In this document: positions 11,198 to 23,755 of the stretch, one piece after another
Position numbering within the stretch: the first letter of the stretch is position 1
Layout of the letters: every line of letters begins with the position of its first letter
Assembly: GCA_946406115.1 (NCBI GenBank)
Contig: OX291548.1
Span: 4,762,373-4,826,372 of the forward strand
Length of the DNA: 64,000 bases
Origin: Apoda limacodes
Taxonomy: Eukaryota > Arthropoda > Insecta > Lepidoptera > Limacodidae
Direction: 5' to 3'
Program-made: the position numbers and the translations under genes
Notes under the pieces: generated by a model
The model's database searches: none
What the model saw: only the letters and a program-made list of their open reading frames with translations
What the model was told of the DNA's origin: nothing

Positions 11198-14100
11198 TTA
11201 AGAGAGGTAGGGCACTGCAAGTACTCGCTCGAATAAGCTGCCCGAACAAATAAAGCGGGGCATAGCGAGTACTTGCTCGAATGAGCGGCCCGAACTGGGG
11301 AAGTACCTCCACCTTACAGAAAACCGCGGCCACAATAACACTAACATTGAGTAGTGTTGTGTTCCTGGCGGTGAGTAAGGTTGCCAGAGCTCTCTCTTTG
11401 AGGATTCGCTGCGCGGACAGCGGAGGACCGACGGTGCTTGTTGCTGTCATTGCTCGGCGTAGACGCGGCGTGCTGGTTCGGCGGTCAGGGAGACCTGATG
11501 AAACGGCTGAGCGCTGGCCGCCCGCAGGTTGAACGGGTTCCCGAACCCAGGGATCACTTAATTTCCGCCCTGGGAGGCTGATCCGCCAACCTGTGTAAAG
11601 TCTCTGAAGTAGTAGTCGTGCCGGAGAAGGAGACCGGAGTGGACCCGGCTACTACAACAGAGGGGGATCAGGGGCCCTTCCGCCCGCCGTGCCAGCAACC
11701 GTATCATCTGTGTTGAGCTTCGGCAGTCGTAGTACCGCAACTTTTTGTCTTCTAAGCTGTCTGTGCAGTGAATCCTCATCCTTAGTCTAAGTAACTTCAA
11801 AAAAAATGGCCAGGAACAGAAAAAAGGAAAGAGTTTGGACAGCGGCTACTCCATCCACATATAATGTGGATTTTTGCAACATAAGGGGTATTCACGCAAA
11901 TCTTAACGCAGTCCATCACCATCTTGAGACTGCGCAGCCAACCATTCTTTTTCTAACGGAGACGCAGATATCCTGCCCGGCCGACACATCATACCTTCGT
12001 TATCCCGGCTACAAACTCGAGCACAATTTTTTGAGTCGTGCCGGTGTATGTATGTTCGTCCGGGAGGATATCTGCTGTCGCCGACTTCATAGCCTTGAAG
12101 ACAGGGACCTGTCGATATTGTGGGTGCGCGTAGATCATGGGGACCACACTCGTATCTATGCGTGCCTATACAGGTCTCACAGCGGTGACACGGACGTAAC
12201 TCGACTCTTCACGCACCTGAGTTTGACGACTGACAAAGTTCTAGAGCAATATCCTACAGCAGAATTAGTTATTTTGGGAGACTTTAACGCCCACCATCGT
12301 GAGTGGCTCAGTTCTCGAACCAATAACTATGCAGGGATATCTGCTCATGAATTTGCTCTGACCTATGGATTCTCTCAGCTGGTACTTTCTCCAACGAGAA
12401 TACCAGATATAGAGGACCATACAAGCTCCTTACTGGACCTTCTGCTGACTACACGTCCGGATGGATACTCCGTCTCAGTGGATGCGCCTCTTGGCTCCTC
12501 GGACCACTGTCTCGTCCGGACTCAAATGTCATGCACACAACCTGATTCTTCTGGGCCAACTAATTGGCGTCGTGTGTGGCATTATAAGTCGGCAGACTGG
12601 GATGGATTGCGAGAATTCTATGCATCGTACCCGTGGAGGCAGATCTGCTATAGCTCAGAAGATCCTGACGTCTGCGCAGCCGCAGTCACTGAGACAATCC
12701 TCGCTGGTATGGAATGTTTCATTCCTAACCTGCGAGTAGCTGCCGGCGTCAAAAAACGACCGTGGTTTAATAGGTCTTGCAGAGAAGCTAAAACTCTTAA
12801 GCAAACTGCGTATGAGGCTTGGACCACGGCTCGTAATAATAAGGATCCGAATATTTCTGAGTTAAAACGCAAATTAAATGTTGCCTCGAGGTTCAGTAAG
12901 AAAGCAACTGCCAGAGCAAAATTCCAATTCATCGGCAAAATAGGTGGGCGACTTGCGAGCTATCCTTCTGGGAGTCGTGCTTTCTGGTCGCTTGCTAAAG
13001 CTGCCGAGGGGAACTTCTGCCAGTCATCATTACCACCACTGCGAAAGACCGATGGTGACTTGGCCCACAGTCCAAAAGAGAAAGCCGATCTATTGGGCAG
13101 TCTCTTTGCCTCTAACTCGAATGTGAACGACGAAGGCGCTGTACCACCTACTTTACCGTGGTGCGGTAAGACCATGCCGGAAATCTCTATAACACAGCGC
13201 GAGGTCCGGCGGGCGTTGCTTTCCCTAGACGTTCATAAGTCGAGTGGGCCAGACGGCATACCAGCAGTGGTGCTTAAGCAGTGTGCTCCTGAGTTATGTC
13301 CTGTACTCACGCGCCTCTTCACGCTTTCCTACCACACTAGGCAATTTCCGTCTTCATGGAAGACTGCGAATGTGCACCCGGTGCCTAAAAAGGGCGATAG
13401 ATCAGATCCATCGAATTACAGGCCTATCGCTATAACCTCTCTCCTCTCCAAGGTGATGGAGCGTGTGATCAACACACAGCTTTTGAGATACCTAGAAAAA
13501 CACGACCTGATCAGTGACCGTCAATATGGCTTTCGCCACGGTCGTTCAACTGGTGACCTTCTAGTGTATCTCACACACCGATGGGCACTAGCCATTGAGA
13601 GTCAGGGGGAGGCATTGGCATGTAGCCTAGACAAAGCGAAGGCGTTCGATCGGGTCTGGCACCGGGGTCTTCTATCGAAGTTGCCTTCTTACGGAGTGCC
13701 CGAGGGTTTGTGCAAATGGGTGGCTAGCTTTTTTTCCGGCAGAAGCATCCGAGCCATAGTTGACGGTAGTTGCGCTGATAGCATGGACATTAATGCTGGT
13801 ATCCCGCAAGGTTCTGTGCTGTCTCCTACGCTGTTTCTACTGCACATCAATGATATGTTGGACATCAACAACATACATTGCTATGCAGATGACAGTACTG
13901 GAGATGCTTATTACACGGGCCGTGCAAGCATCCCACGTTCCGTTGTGGAGGAAAAGCGTGAAGAACTTGTGTCTCAAATCGAGATCGGTCTGTCCAAGTT
14001 CTCTGACTGGGGGCGGGAAAACTTGGTCCGATTCAACCCTTCAAAGACACAAGTCTGCGCGTTCACCGCTAAGAAAACCCCATTCACTGTAGTCCCACAA

Positions 14101-14818
14101 TTCCAGAACACTCCCCTCTCCATCTCCAAGAGCATTGGGATCCTTGGCGTTGACATCTCCAGCGATGTTCAGTTCCGAGATCATTTGCTAGACAAGGTAA
14201 AGCTGGCGTCCAAAAAACTTGGTGTACTCAACAGAGCGAAGCAGTACTTCACGTCGGGGCAAAGGTTGCTACTTTACAAGTCGCAAGTCCGGCCCCATAT
14301 GGAGTACTGCCGCTTGGCTGGTGCACCCACCCGGATACCAGCTTGGCCCTTTTGACTCGGTTCAACGACGGGCTGTGAGAATTGTCGACGATCCCAAACT
14401 CACTTGCGGTATCGAGCCCTTAAGTCTGAGGAGAGACTTTGCCTCCCTGTGTGTGTTCTACCGCTTGTACAATGGATTGTGTTCTGAGGAATTGTTCGAA
14501 ATGATGCCCACGGCTACTTTCTACCATCGCACCGTTCGCCATCGACAGGGAATTCATTCTCACACTTTGGAACCAAAATGGTCGCGTACAGTGCGGTTTC
14601 AGAGAAACTTCCTCCCGCGAACCCTTGGGTTGTGGAATGAGCTCCCTGCCAAGGTTTTCTCTAAGGACTACAGTATGGGGTTCTTCAAAAAAGAAGTTAT
14701 TAGATTTCTGAAAGGTCGGCAACGCGCGAGTGATGCCCCTAGTGTTGCAAGCGTCCATAGGCTACGGTGACGGCTTGTTTGCCACCTAAGTGGTATAAAA
14801 AAAAAAAAAAAAAAAAAA
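11198..14818 (+). mobile_element. Full-length LINE A, copy 2
   Basis: A second copy of the same LINE, same direction, starts 178 bp after the poly-A of copy 1. The leader is 608 bp, as in copy 1. The ORF is broken near its 3' end. The 3' region has lost about two dozen bases: 'ctacggtgacggcttgtttg' replaces the longer 'gaccgcttaccatcaggcgg' segment. It ends in a long poly-A. The spacer before it does not resemble the flank before copy 1, so this is more likely a second insertion than a segmental duplication. Only a 5-base identity (taatt) was seen at the two borders. Confidence 0.92.
11806..14770 (+). pseudogene. LINE A endonuclease-reverse transcriptase, frameshifted
   Basis: The frame runs intact from the shared ATG (11806) for about 835 codons that match copy 1, with roughly 25 residue differences counted by eye. 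It keeps the endonuclease GDFN and SSDHC and the RT YADD. Motif A reads SLDKAKAFD and motif B reads GIPQGS. Between about 14308 and 14335 a cluster of small deletions and an added 'accc' shifts the frame, so the first frame stops at 14355. The matching C-terminus continues in another frame to the normal stop at 14770. The RT core is intact but the C-terminal 150 or so residues are out of frame, so this copy is probably inactive. Confidence 0.93.
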
Positions 14819-15065
14819 CAGAACTTAATTGTGATTTGTTTGGGTTTTTAATTGGCAGATTCATAGGGAGCAATTTCAGTTATATTGAGCCAGGTAACAA
14901 TTCCGGTTGTCCGTTTAAGGATAATTTTGTACTTATGTTTCTGACATTTAGCATCATAAATTTTAAACACTTAGTCTTTTTCGCATTAAGTTATTTGCTG
15001 TAAGCCCCTGAAGAACCTGAGAAAGTGCAGTACTTACGTCGTGAAAATTTGTTTTATTTCTGTCA
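14819..15065. other. AT-rich spacer
   Basis: Short spacer between LINE A copy 2 and repeat beta. Nothing is recognised in it. Confidence 0.5.
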
Positions 15066-15478
15066 ATCTATACTAATATTATAAAGAGGAAAGGTTTGTA
15101 TGTAAGTATGTTTGTATCGAATAGGCTCCGAAACTACTGGACCGATTTTAAAAATTCTTTTACCCATTAGAAGCCTGCATTATCCCTGATGAACATAGGC
15201 CACTTCTTACTGTGTAAAAATCATTATTACGAGAAAACGGGTAATGGACAACGGGTAGTAAGAATTGTCCTTCCGTACTTATCTTTTTCACGTAACTTCT
15301 AAACGGCTTGACAGATTGGGTTGGGTATTTCGATTGTTTCACAGACAGGAATGTATTATGCCAATAAGGAGGACATATTTGATAATTTGTTTTTTTTCTA
15401 TATTTGAGGAGCTGCCGTAAGAACCTACGCCGATAACGAAGTTTAGCGCGAGCGAAGCCGCTGGCAGAAGCTTTTTTA
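15066..15478 (+). repeat. Dispersed repeat beta
   Basis: It starts 'atctatactaatattataaa' and ends near 'gcgcgagcgaagccgctggc'. Internal blocks 'ctccgaaactactggaccga' and 'attatccctgatgaacatag' are shared, in reverse, with 62641-63186. No coding capacity is evident. It lies against the broken end of LINE B, so it probably inserted into or replaced the rest of that element. This is a common lepidopteran interspersed repeat. Its class (SINE or MITE) is not settled here. Confidence 0.7.
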
Positions 15479-15480
15479 AA

Positions 15481-17315
15481 TAAAAAAAAATGTGTCATCG
15501 GCGAATAGTACAACCTTGCACAGCTTCTCCACATAGAAAGGCATGACATTTATGTAAATAGAATATATATATAAAATAGAACCTTGAGGATCTCCTTATT
15601 TTACTTCTGAGCCATTGGATTTTACTTCAGTTATTTGAACCTTCTGTATTCTACTACTCAAATATGAGCGGATAAGCTCAAGAGCCAAATCTGAAATTCC
15701 ATAATGACTCAGTTTTCGTATGAGAGTTTCATGTTGCACGTAGTCGAATGCCTTTGATAGATCACAGAAGATAACAATGGCATTTTGTGACTGTTCCCAA
15801 GAATCAAATATATGCTGTATACCTGCGTCGGTTGTGGAATGCCCTTTTGTAAAACCAAACTGTTGAGAATGAAGTAATCCATTTAAGTTAAAATGTTTAA
15901 GCATCTGATAAATTTTTCAAAAATTTTGCTTTAAGCAGGCAGTATAGAGATAGGTCTAAAATTAATATTTTAACGGTATTATTTTAGTTTATTTCATTAA
16001 GTCTGGGAATATCCCTTCGTCAACACACTTCTAAAATATTATGGCTAAGATTGGTGCTAAAATATCAATAATTCCGCTAAGGATTTTAACTGATATACTC
16101 CAAAGGTCACCAGTTTTTTTCTGAGTTAGTAATTAAAATGTCTTAATGATGTCTTCATAGGTAACATGCTAGATTTTAAATATAGCCTTGCATTTATTTA
16201 CATTAAATTTTAAAAGTAACTCTGATTCTAATAGTAGTAATTGTAGGCATTTCAGTAAAATATTTCTCAAAAGATTTAGCGACATCAAGATCTGAATTAA
16301 TTATTTTTGAATTTACAGTAAGTGAATAATTATTGTAAAGCGGTTTAATATTTCCTGTTTCACTATTTATTACATTCCATGTGGCCTTACATTATAATCA
16401 GAATTTTTAATTTTATTACTTAAATGTATTTATTTTGCAACCCTGCACACTATTTTTGAATACATTTTGACATGGTTGGTGAATGTGGGACTGTGGTTAT
16501 ATTGTTTCATTTCATACAAATCATAGAACCTAGTTCGACTTCGATATATTCCTACAGTAGCCCAGTCCTTGAATTTTATTTTATCATTTGGCCTTAAAGT
16601 TTTTAATTTAATCACTTGCTCGAACTCATTACTTAAGAAATCAAAAAAAATATTATAAAGATTATTAGCATTATCATGCATGAAATGTAAAAATGGAATT
16701 CTTTTCGATATTTGCTTTAAAATTGTCTAATCGAGCAGTGGTCACAGGTCTACAATTTACTAGTTGAGATTTTTTTATAGTTATGAAAATAATTTCATTA
16801 TCTGACCACATCGGATGGCAAATAGTTAATAGTAGATTTATCTTTTACTTCAACGTTTTAGAAAATATTATCTAAACATGTAGCTGAAGTCGATGTAATT
16901 CTAGTTGGTTCCAGAAACAAATAATTTAAGTCAAAACTTGTAAATAAGTTTATAAATCTATCTCTTGTTTGAACTCTCTAAAAGATCAATCACCACAAAC
17001 AATAACTGACTTTTTAGAAGGACAAATATTTTTTAGAACTTGTTCCATTACAGGCTCAAAAGAATTATAATTTGCAGAAGGGGGCGATACTTAATATAAA
17101 TATTAAGTTTTATACAAGACAATTCTATTACGCGTTCAAGTGAGAGGCCAACTATATCGTTTCGATCTTAACACTGTATTTTATTATTAACATTATAAAT
17201 GAACGCCCTTGAATAGCATTTTTTCGAATAAAGGCACTGGACAAATAATGATTAGGTAAACTAAAAATTAATTCATGTTTTCTTAGCTAATGCTCATAGT
17301 TACACACAACATATG
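15481..17315 (-). pseudogene. LINE B endonuclease-reverse transcriptase remnant (CR1-like)
   Basis: On the minus strand, in order from 17315 downward: an endonuclease start like EHWLRKHELIFSLPNHY; then YRPPSANYNSFEPVMEQ and SVIVCGD (16987-17005), the family's GDFN site; then NYLFLEPTRITSTSATCLD. A linker region follows with KDWATVGIYRSRTRFYDLY (16681-16430), then the RT: a 102-codon open piece (15904-15596) with FGFTKGHSTTDA and motif A FCDLSKAFD, then GDPQGS (15579-15595) after a stop, then FADDT at 15494-15505. The frame is broken many times. The 3' part of the element beyond motif C is missing, replaced by repeat beta. The CR1/jockey-group call is by motif order. Confidence 0.8.
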
Positions 17316-17480
17316 TATATTATGACTATTCTAAAATAATTCTATTTGCAATTAATAAAAGAAAAGATATTTAATAGTACAAGTGAGAATAGCACCATCA
17401 CAATTGAATTCTTGCACAATCATATATATATTTACTTATATACACTTTAAAATATCCATAGTATCCATGTATATAATAAA
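17316..17480. other. AT-rich stretch between LINE B parts
   Basis: Low-complexity AT-rich sequence with 'atatatatttacttatatac'. Nothing is recognised. Confidence 0.4.
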
Positions 17481-17720
17481 TATAATAAATGCAAAACTTA
17501 CTCTTCACGCTTAAACCACTGTACCCATCAAGATGAAATTTGTCATGGAGATAGTTTGAGTCCCGGGGAACGACATACTTGAAAATGTCAAGTATACGTC
17601 GGTTTTTTTCCATAATTGAGGAGTTGCCGTTGCAATCTTACACCGATAATCAAATTAAGGGCGAGTGGAACTGCTGGCGAAAGCAAGTATATTATAAATG
17701 CGATAGTGAGTCTGTTCGTT
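17481..17720 (+). repeat. Dispersed repeat related to beta
   Basis: 'gtcccggggaacgacatact', 'attgaggagttgccgttgca' and 'ggcgagtggaactgctggcg' match, in reverse, the stretch 20520-20700 and resemble the 3' half of repeat beta. It splits the LINE B ORF1-like and ORF2 remnants, so it is likely a later insertion there. Confidence 0.55.
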
Positions 17721-18332
17721 TGTCTCTGCATCACGTCACAACGGAGCATTCAATTGAGTCAAAACTTCGACCAAGAGTAATTGAAGAGACGGAGAAGGAC
17801 GTAGGCTAGACTTTTCATTCAATAAAAATAAAAAAAGAAGTGACAAGAACCGGGTGTACACCTGTTACCATCAATTACGCAGGAATCAAGCCAACAAATA
17901 CACAAAATCTATACAAATATGTGCAAGCACACGTCTATACGCCACACCCACCCTCATGCAGAAGCCGTCACTAGTATTTTTATTCGTACTATTACAAGTA
18001 GTACTAATATGTGATTGGTCAAATGACTCCTTAAAACTACTTTCATCTAAATATTGAATATTGTAAGCTAATAATGTAGCCATACGTCTCGGCGGCATCT
18101 GATGGATCTGATGGGCAAGAACATATTAGCCCAAGTTAATTTAAAATTATAGATAAATTTATTTATGTCAAAATAGGAAATAATGTCTCTATATTAATGT
18201 CATATTGTATAAATGTGCATTGAGATTAGAAATATTTTTATTTTGCTTTTCAGAATAGCAATATAATTATGAAAATTCACTTACAATTTAATTTATTTTT
18301 TATTTGGAAATGGGTACTAATACCTTGTTTTT
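17721..18332. other. Non-coding stretch between LINE B parts
   Basis: It starts with a 'gcgatagtgagtctgttcgt' tail of the preceding repeat. The rest is AT-rich with no recognised gene. Confidence 0.4.
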
Positions 18333-19440
18333 CTAAGATGCATTATTCCCAAATATAACAACTAATGTGGTATTACTATCTAAATTATCTGTTGGAATAC
18401 TACTAATTAACTGACTGAATGATACTTCCGGAATGCTGATGTTTGTTACTTTCTGCTTTAGACGATTACCAACGAGAGCCCCAAACCCTTTTCCAAGCTT
18501 GTCTGAAACAATTAAGGTTTTCTTACGTTTGTTAAGCTTTTCAGGCACAAGGGTAAATAAGGCTTTGGGCAAGGTGTATTAAAAGATATAGTTCATTGAA
18601 TTTGACTATAAGTATGTGACATATATTTTTGACTTCCACAATTATTTATTACCAACTTTTAGATAAACCCAACTTTGGTTCACTTTTTGACTGACGGTTA
18701 CAATCACATAAATGATTGTTTGTCAAGGATTCAAATCGCTCTGTGTTATATTTACATAAATCTATCAAAGTACTCACAGTCTGGATATGCTCACTGATTT
18801 CACGTTTTACACTTTCATACTTAGCATTTGTTTAATCTAAAGATATTTGTAGACTATATTCCGATTTAATTTTGGTGTAACATGGTCATATAAAGATATA
18901 CTTTCTTCTAGTTTGTCATTGCACTGTTTTAATTTTAGAGAAAGAAATTGATTTTGTTCTTTTAAAGTTGAATATTTATGGAGATGAGATTTTTTAACAA
19001 ATTTCTGTGATTTTCTAATAAACCTATTTAACTTGTTGTATTTTTTAATTTACAGTCCAAAGATCTATCACATGTTAAATAAAGGGTCACAGTTAGGTGC
19101 AGGGTTACTTTTAATAAACTGACAATATTAACTTTGAGTGTTTTCATTTTAGTACCGCTTTTGATTTTCTTGTAACTGTAATATAATAACTTGTTTTTCA
19201 TGTAACTCCTTGTTCAGGTCTGATATATATCTCAGAACCTGATCATATGTTTCACTGCAATATTTGTAGTATTTATTGTTAAACTAGAGCTAATGCCGCT
19301 CGTCAAAAGATTGAGTGTATTTTAAATGAAGTTCCACTAACTCAATTTTTAAATCAGTGTTTTTTCCTATAATACTTTTTATTTCTTTCTCACTATCCTC
19401 TATACTGAAGCAACTTCTCACAATTTTTTTTTGAAATTTG
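18333..19440 (-). pseudogene. Candidate LINE B ORF1 remnant, coiled-coil and SGNH-like
   Basis: On the minus strand, conceptual pieces read IEDSEKEIKSIIGKNTDL, YISDLNKELHEKQVIILQL, LKEQNQFLSLKLKQCNDKL, SEHIQTVSTLIDLCKYNTE and then an open 79-codon piece (18572-18333) with TLIVSDKLGKGFG and TTLVVIFGNNAS. The heptad-like Leu/Ile/Lys/Glu pattern suggests coiled coils. The last piece resembles the esterase-like (SGNH) domain that CR1-group ORF1 proteins can carry at their C-terminus. Position and strand fit ORF1 of LINE B, whose ORF2 follows at 17315-15481. Stops and frameshifts break it. The link to LINE B is inference. Confidence 0.5.
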
Positions 19441-20519
19441 CAGCTCTAGAAATTTTATGGCTCTCCTGGTCATAATTGGTAGGGGTCTAAAAAGGTAATT
19501 AATACACAAAAAAATGCCTTAAACCAACAACAGTTATGTACCAACTAATAGAGTTATAATTATGTATTAAAGGTTAGTTCTGGTATATGTTAAGTATAGG
19601 AGTAGTTGTCGTCAACTTCGTGTCCACTTTACGTCAAACAATATCTTGTAGAACATTTTTAAGCATATATATATAATTTTAACGATAATTAGGCACATAA
19701 TTTACTAAAATTTAAATTATTCTTAAAACTACACTTAGAGTGGCCAGTGTTGCCATTATCAGTGTTGGAATTACTAAGGACCCTACCCGAAAAACAAATA
19801 ACTTGAATTTTCAATTCATTATTCAACTGTAGGTCAACATTCTACAGTGAAAACATAAAAAAATCAAGATATGTACTCAGTCCATTAAAGAGCTAGAGAC
19901 TGGAGCTATTCAGATGGACATACAGACATCTTAACAGACAGCAGAATGTCATATATAAAGTTGATTTACCGATTATGTACGAAACCCTTATGATGGGATA
20001 GGATATTTTAAAATTGATGTCACATAAAATATTTGACAGCAGACAAACATGATTTATTGAATAGTGAACAACTTTAGCCATATCCCAAGAACTGGTAGGC
20101 AGAGACTTGGCTAAATTAAAATAAACTACTGTTATAAGTTATTTATAGTAGCTTTATGGATTCTTAAATGCTTCAAGTCAAAGTCGTAACAAAAAATTGG
20201 TCGGTTAAGCTGTCATTGACAAACCAATGGAGTGCGAAGTTACTGATACACCCGTAAAGGGGGAATGAAGCCTTTTATGAGCCTATCAACTTAAGCTTCG
20301 TATGAATACTTAAACTTGTTGCTTGTAACATCGAAGATAGAATCAAACTAAGCCCGGGTTCAAGGTTAAAGCTTAATGAGAATAATTAAATAAGTCCTTT
20401 ACTAGTGATAGATTCTTTGGGCAAAACCGTTGCTGTACTTTTTTTAATGTTGTTTCCACTGTCCAGAAATAAAATCTAGGTTTATAGAGCAAGTTGTTTT
20501 TTTAACATTCTATTCTTAA
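19441..20519. other. AT-rich non-coding stretch
   Basis: No gene or repeat family is recognised. Open frames are short and without motifs. Confidence 0.45.
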
Positions 20520-20700
20520 CTTATCTTTCGTTCGCGGTTCCACTCGCCCCAGATTCGGTTATCTGTGTAGGATTTCAACGGCATCTCCTCAATCATAGAA
20601 AAATCCCGACTCACACTTGACGTTTTCAAATTGCCTATGTCCTTTCCCGGGACCACCCGCCGTAAACCATTCAGCCCGTGGCAACTGTATAAATGCCCCA
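20520..20700 (-). repeat. Dispersed repeat related to beta
   Basis: The reverse complement contains 'gattgaggagatgccgttga' and 'ggcgagtggaaccgcgaacg' and a 'tcccgggaaaggacataggc' block. This is the same order as 17481-17720, so the two are copies of one family in opposite orientation. Confidence 0.55.
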
Positions 20701-20734
20701 TGGCATGGTGTCCGTGTTTGTCACGACAAGTTTT

Positions 20735-20790
20735 GTAAAAAAACCGGTTATGTGCGAGTCGGGTGTTTCACGTAAAACTGACGGCCATTT
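20735..20790 (+). repeat. Dispersed repeat alpha, short piece
   Basis: 'aaaccggttatgtgcgagtc' followed by 'gggtgtttcacg' matches the 'ggcc.agtgcgagtcgga' end of repeat alpha. Only the end is present. A 'ttagggttccgcagaatgat' block at 21107 may be its far part. Confidence 0.45.
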
Positions 20791-21286
20791 GCCCCACCCA
20801 TTTTTTTCCAACGTCGTCATAAAAGTGCATACAATTAACTTATGTTTGGCACAGAGACAGCTGTTTAAACAGACAAGGACAAAAAGCACTTAATCCGATC
20901 GAGCGAGATACAACCACGACACACCCTGTATAATATAAAATAAGCTACTATAAATTGAAATAAAGTAAATAACACTGCTTAGCTGCAACAGAGCTTTTCC
21001 ATTAACGCATTTCGTTTCACAATAACTTTTGTTTCGTAATTTTAATGGAAAAATGTTTTTGCCACAATAAAAAAAATGGGAAAAGTGTGTATCGTACAAG
21101 CATTAAATTAGGGTTCCGCAGAATGATCAATATAACGGATTACAGAAAATCTTGGGAACTCGTTTTGTTTTAAGGAGTTTTTGTCGAAAGTATAACAAGC
21201 TCTATGATTAATTTTTAAAACACGCTGCTCAAAAGTTAAAGGTTAAAGATAACACATTTTCTTTAAATATGGAAGCCAGTGAAGAC

Positions 21287-21680
21287 ATAAAAATAACCGG
21301 CTTTAAAAAGATTCACCAAAAAGGTAAAAATAATTACTTATTTCCAAACATTTTATCTTAATTACAGTTTGAAGTTTGTGTCATGCAAGAGAAGTGTAAT
21401 TCAGCACAGTTTTTTGTAAATAAGTAATTATTTTTACTTTTTTAATGCTTTGAAGCTGGTTTTTTTTGGTAAAGTGATCATGTTCTACTTTAAAGTGACG
21501 AATTGTTTTTTTTTCGTACCCTAAAAACATCCATATTCGTAACAAAATGTTTTACAATCATCAACATAAAAGGCGTTTCACCAGCTCCAAATTAACATAA
21601 ATAATTTTTTTTTTTAAGTTCAAGTTTTGAATTCATTACATTAATATGGGACCACCTGGAAAGTATACCCTTTTAAATAG
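21287..21680. repeat. Dispersed repeat with fold-back end (family delta, copy 2)
   Basis: 'ataaccggctttaaaaagat' and 'gtaaaaataattacttattt' are mirrored by 'aagtaattatttttactttt' and 'gctttgaagctggttttttt' at 21420-21465. The block that follows, 'catcaacataaaaggcgttt' to 'atgggaccacctggaaagta', is the reverse complement of 2571-2720. So the element is the same two-part unit as 2571-3000, inverted. It is more diverged and has a shorter palindrome. Confidence 0.6.
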
Positions 21681-23755
21681 AAAAAGAATATCTAAATCGA
21701 TACATGCGTCTTCAAGTTATCGGGGAACATATAGGTTCATAAAAGAACAGATTTCGACAAATTAAGAACCTCATCCTTTATTGAAATAGGTTAAAAAGTA
21801 TGAAAAATCTGACAATTTGTGTGATTATTTTATTACTCGATGGTGGTACGAGATGCTTGAACATTCTACCTTTCCGTACATAGTTACGTAATAACAAAAA
21901 AAAAACGGTAAGACATTTGTGAAATATGATACTAATTTCAAAGTTTTATTTGAAGTGCACTGCAGATATTACTGCTCTTTATGTGAGAAAAAGTCAGCAT
22001 AATGTGAATGTTTCAACATTTTTGTGTAAAAGTTAGGGGCTGCCGGCATGAATCAGCACAGAGTGGTGTCTAATTTGCATGAAACAGCACTTTTAAAAAC
22101 ATAATAATGTTTAAAGACTATAAATAGAAATTCATTTAAAATTATTTGCCTTTATCTTTTACTTATTTAAGAGCACGCTTAATTCTAGTCTTAAATGGTA
22201 TCCGTCTCTTACGAACTTGGCTCCCTTTTCACATAAATCCTTTAGTATCATATAATCTATCTATATATCGATTCACAGCCCAAACTAGAGCCTAGTGGCT
22301 TTAGCAGACGGACAAAATCAAAAATCAAACAAAATCTGTTATAATTTAAGGGAGCACTTTTTATGAGTGCTTATTCTATAAAATTTATTCACTTATGAAA
22401 ATCCTTCATTTTTGAAGATCAATGGTATTTGTTTATTTATAAGTTGTTTCGTATGCCCAAAAAAATACATTTTAACAGTATTAAGCGATCATAAGCTTTT
22501 GGGTAAAGTGGCATCACTATCAATATTCATTAAAAACATTTTAATATATTACGTGTAAGTTGTTTACACGTGTTAATTAAACCGTTTCATTTGATACCCA
22601 ACACGGTATCACTAAAAAAAAATTATACACTGAAATATAAAAACAAATAATAGGATTCAATTTTATTTTAGAGTATTTTTGGATATTACATAGCCTACAA
22701 CCAGATGACAATCACTTTCAGCGATACCCCATTTGTAAAATTATGATAAGTATTTTAGTTATGAGGAAACAAATGAACATAGACACCAACATACATACTG
22801 GTCAAAATCATAACCCTCCTTTTGCTTCGCAATAGTCGTGTAAAAAACACCATTAAAGCACGCAACTGAATTGGGATGGAATTCAGTTATAGCATTAAAA
22901 CGCTAATGCAGGTATCATAGTAGTTAGTATGATAATGGTAATTGTTTGCTTAACCTGTTAAAGAAGATTTATATTATAATCATTTTTACACCCTATTTAC
23001 ATAACAGCATGTTGTAGACAGGCTCTTAAAGGACACACACAAAAAGTTTCTAAAAAACAAACCAATAAACTTACTTTATAGTTTAATAATAATAATATTT
23101 TATTAGCAATGTTCGGGAAAAAAAATTAAATTCATTTTGAGTACTTTAAATAGGTGGTTGTCATGTGAGAGCAGTAGTTAACCCAAGTAGGCGGCCTACA
23201 TGGGACATCTTGGACATTTTGACTTTCAACGGGCCACTAGCTTAACAACATCTTCCGATTCAAGGCCAACTAGACAATTAGACAATAGACAGTTATTTAT
23301 TTCACATTACACAAAGAAAAGTAACAAAAATAAGCACATAAAAACCAGAACGCATACACAAATCATAGTTAAATATGAGTTTTTGTATCATGGGTGTCAT
23401 AGTGCAATGTGAAAAATTTATACTAAGGGGATACAAATATCGGCTGAGGAAACTTTAATAATTTTAATAAGTATCGTATCTGTATTTGTACATGATGAAG
23501 AAGAGAACACGGGGAGAATTTGTAGTGTGACTAGTGTGTTGGTCTCACAGAACAAATATTTGTCTAGAACTAGGCGCAGACGTGACAAAGACCCAAACGT
23601 TATTGTCTTAGATCTTACACACAATTGTGTTCAGACCATAAGCTACAAGATTAATTATATATTTACTCTCGGACGGACTTTTATATTTTCTTGTCTAGGA
23701 ATTTTTTATAAAAATTTATATAAATTACATTAAAGTTAAGAAATAAGATAAAAAA
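21681..23755. other. AT-rich non-coding stretch
   Basis: No gene is recognised. At 23570-23590 'gaactaggcgcagacgtgac' resembles 'gaagtaggcgcagaagtgat' at 28157-28176 and 'gaattaggcgcagacaaacg' at 28212-28231, so a thinly spread repeat may be present. Confidence 0.4.
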
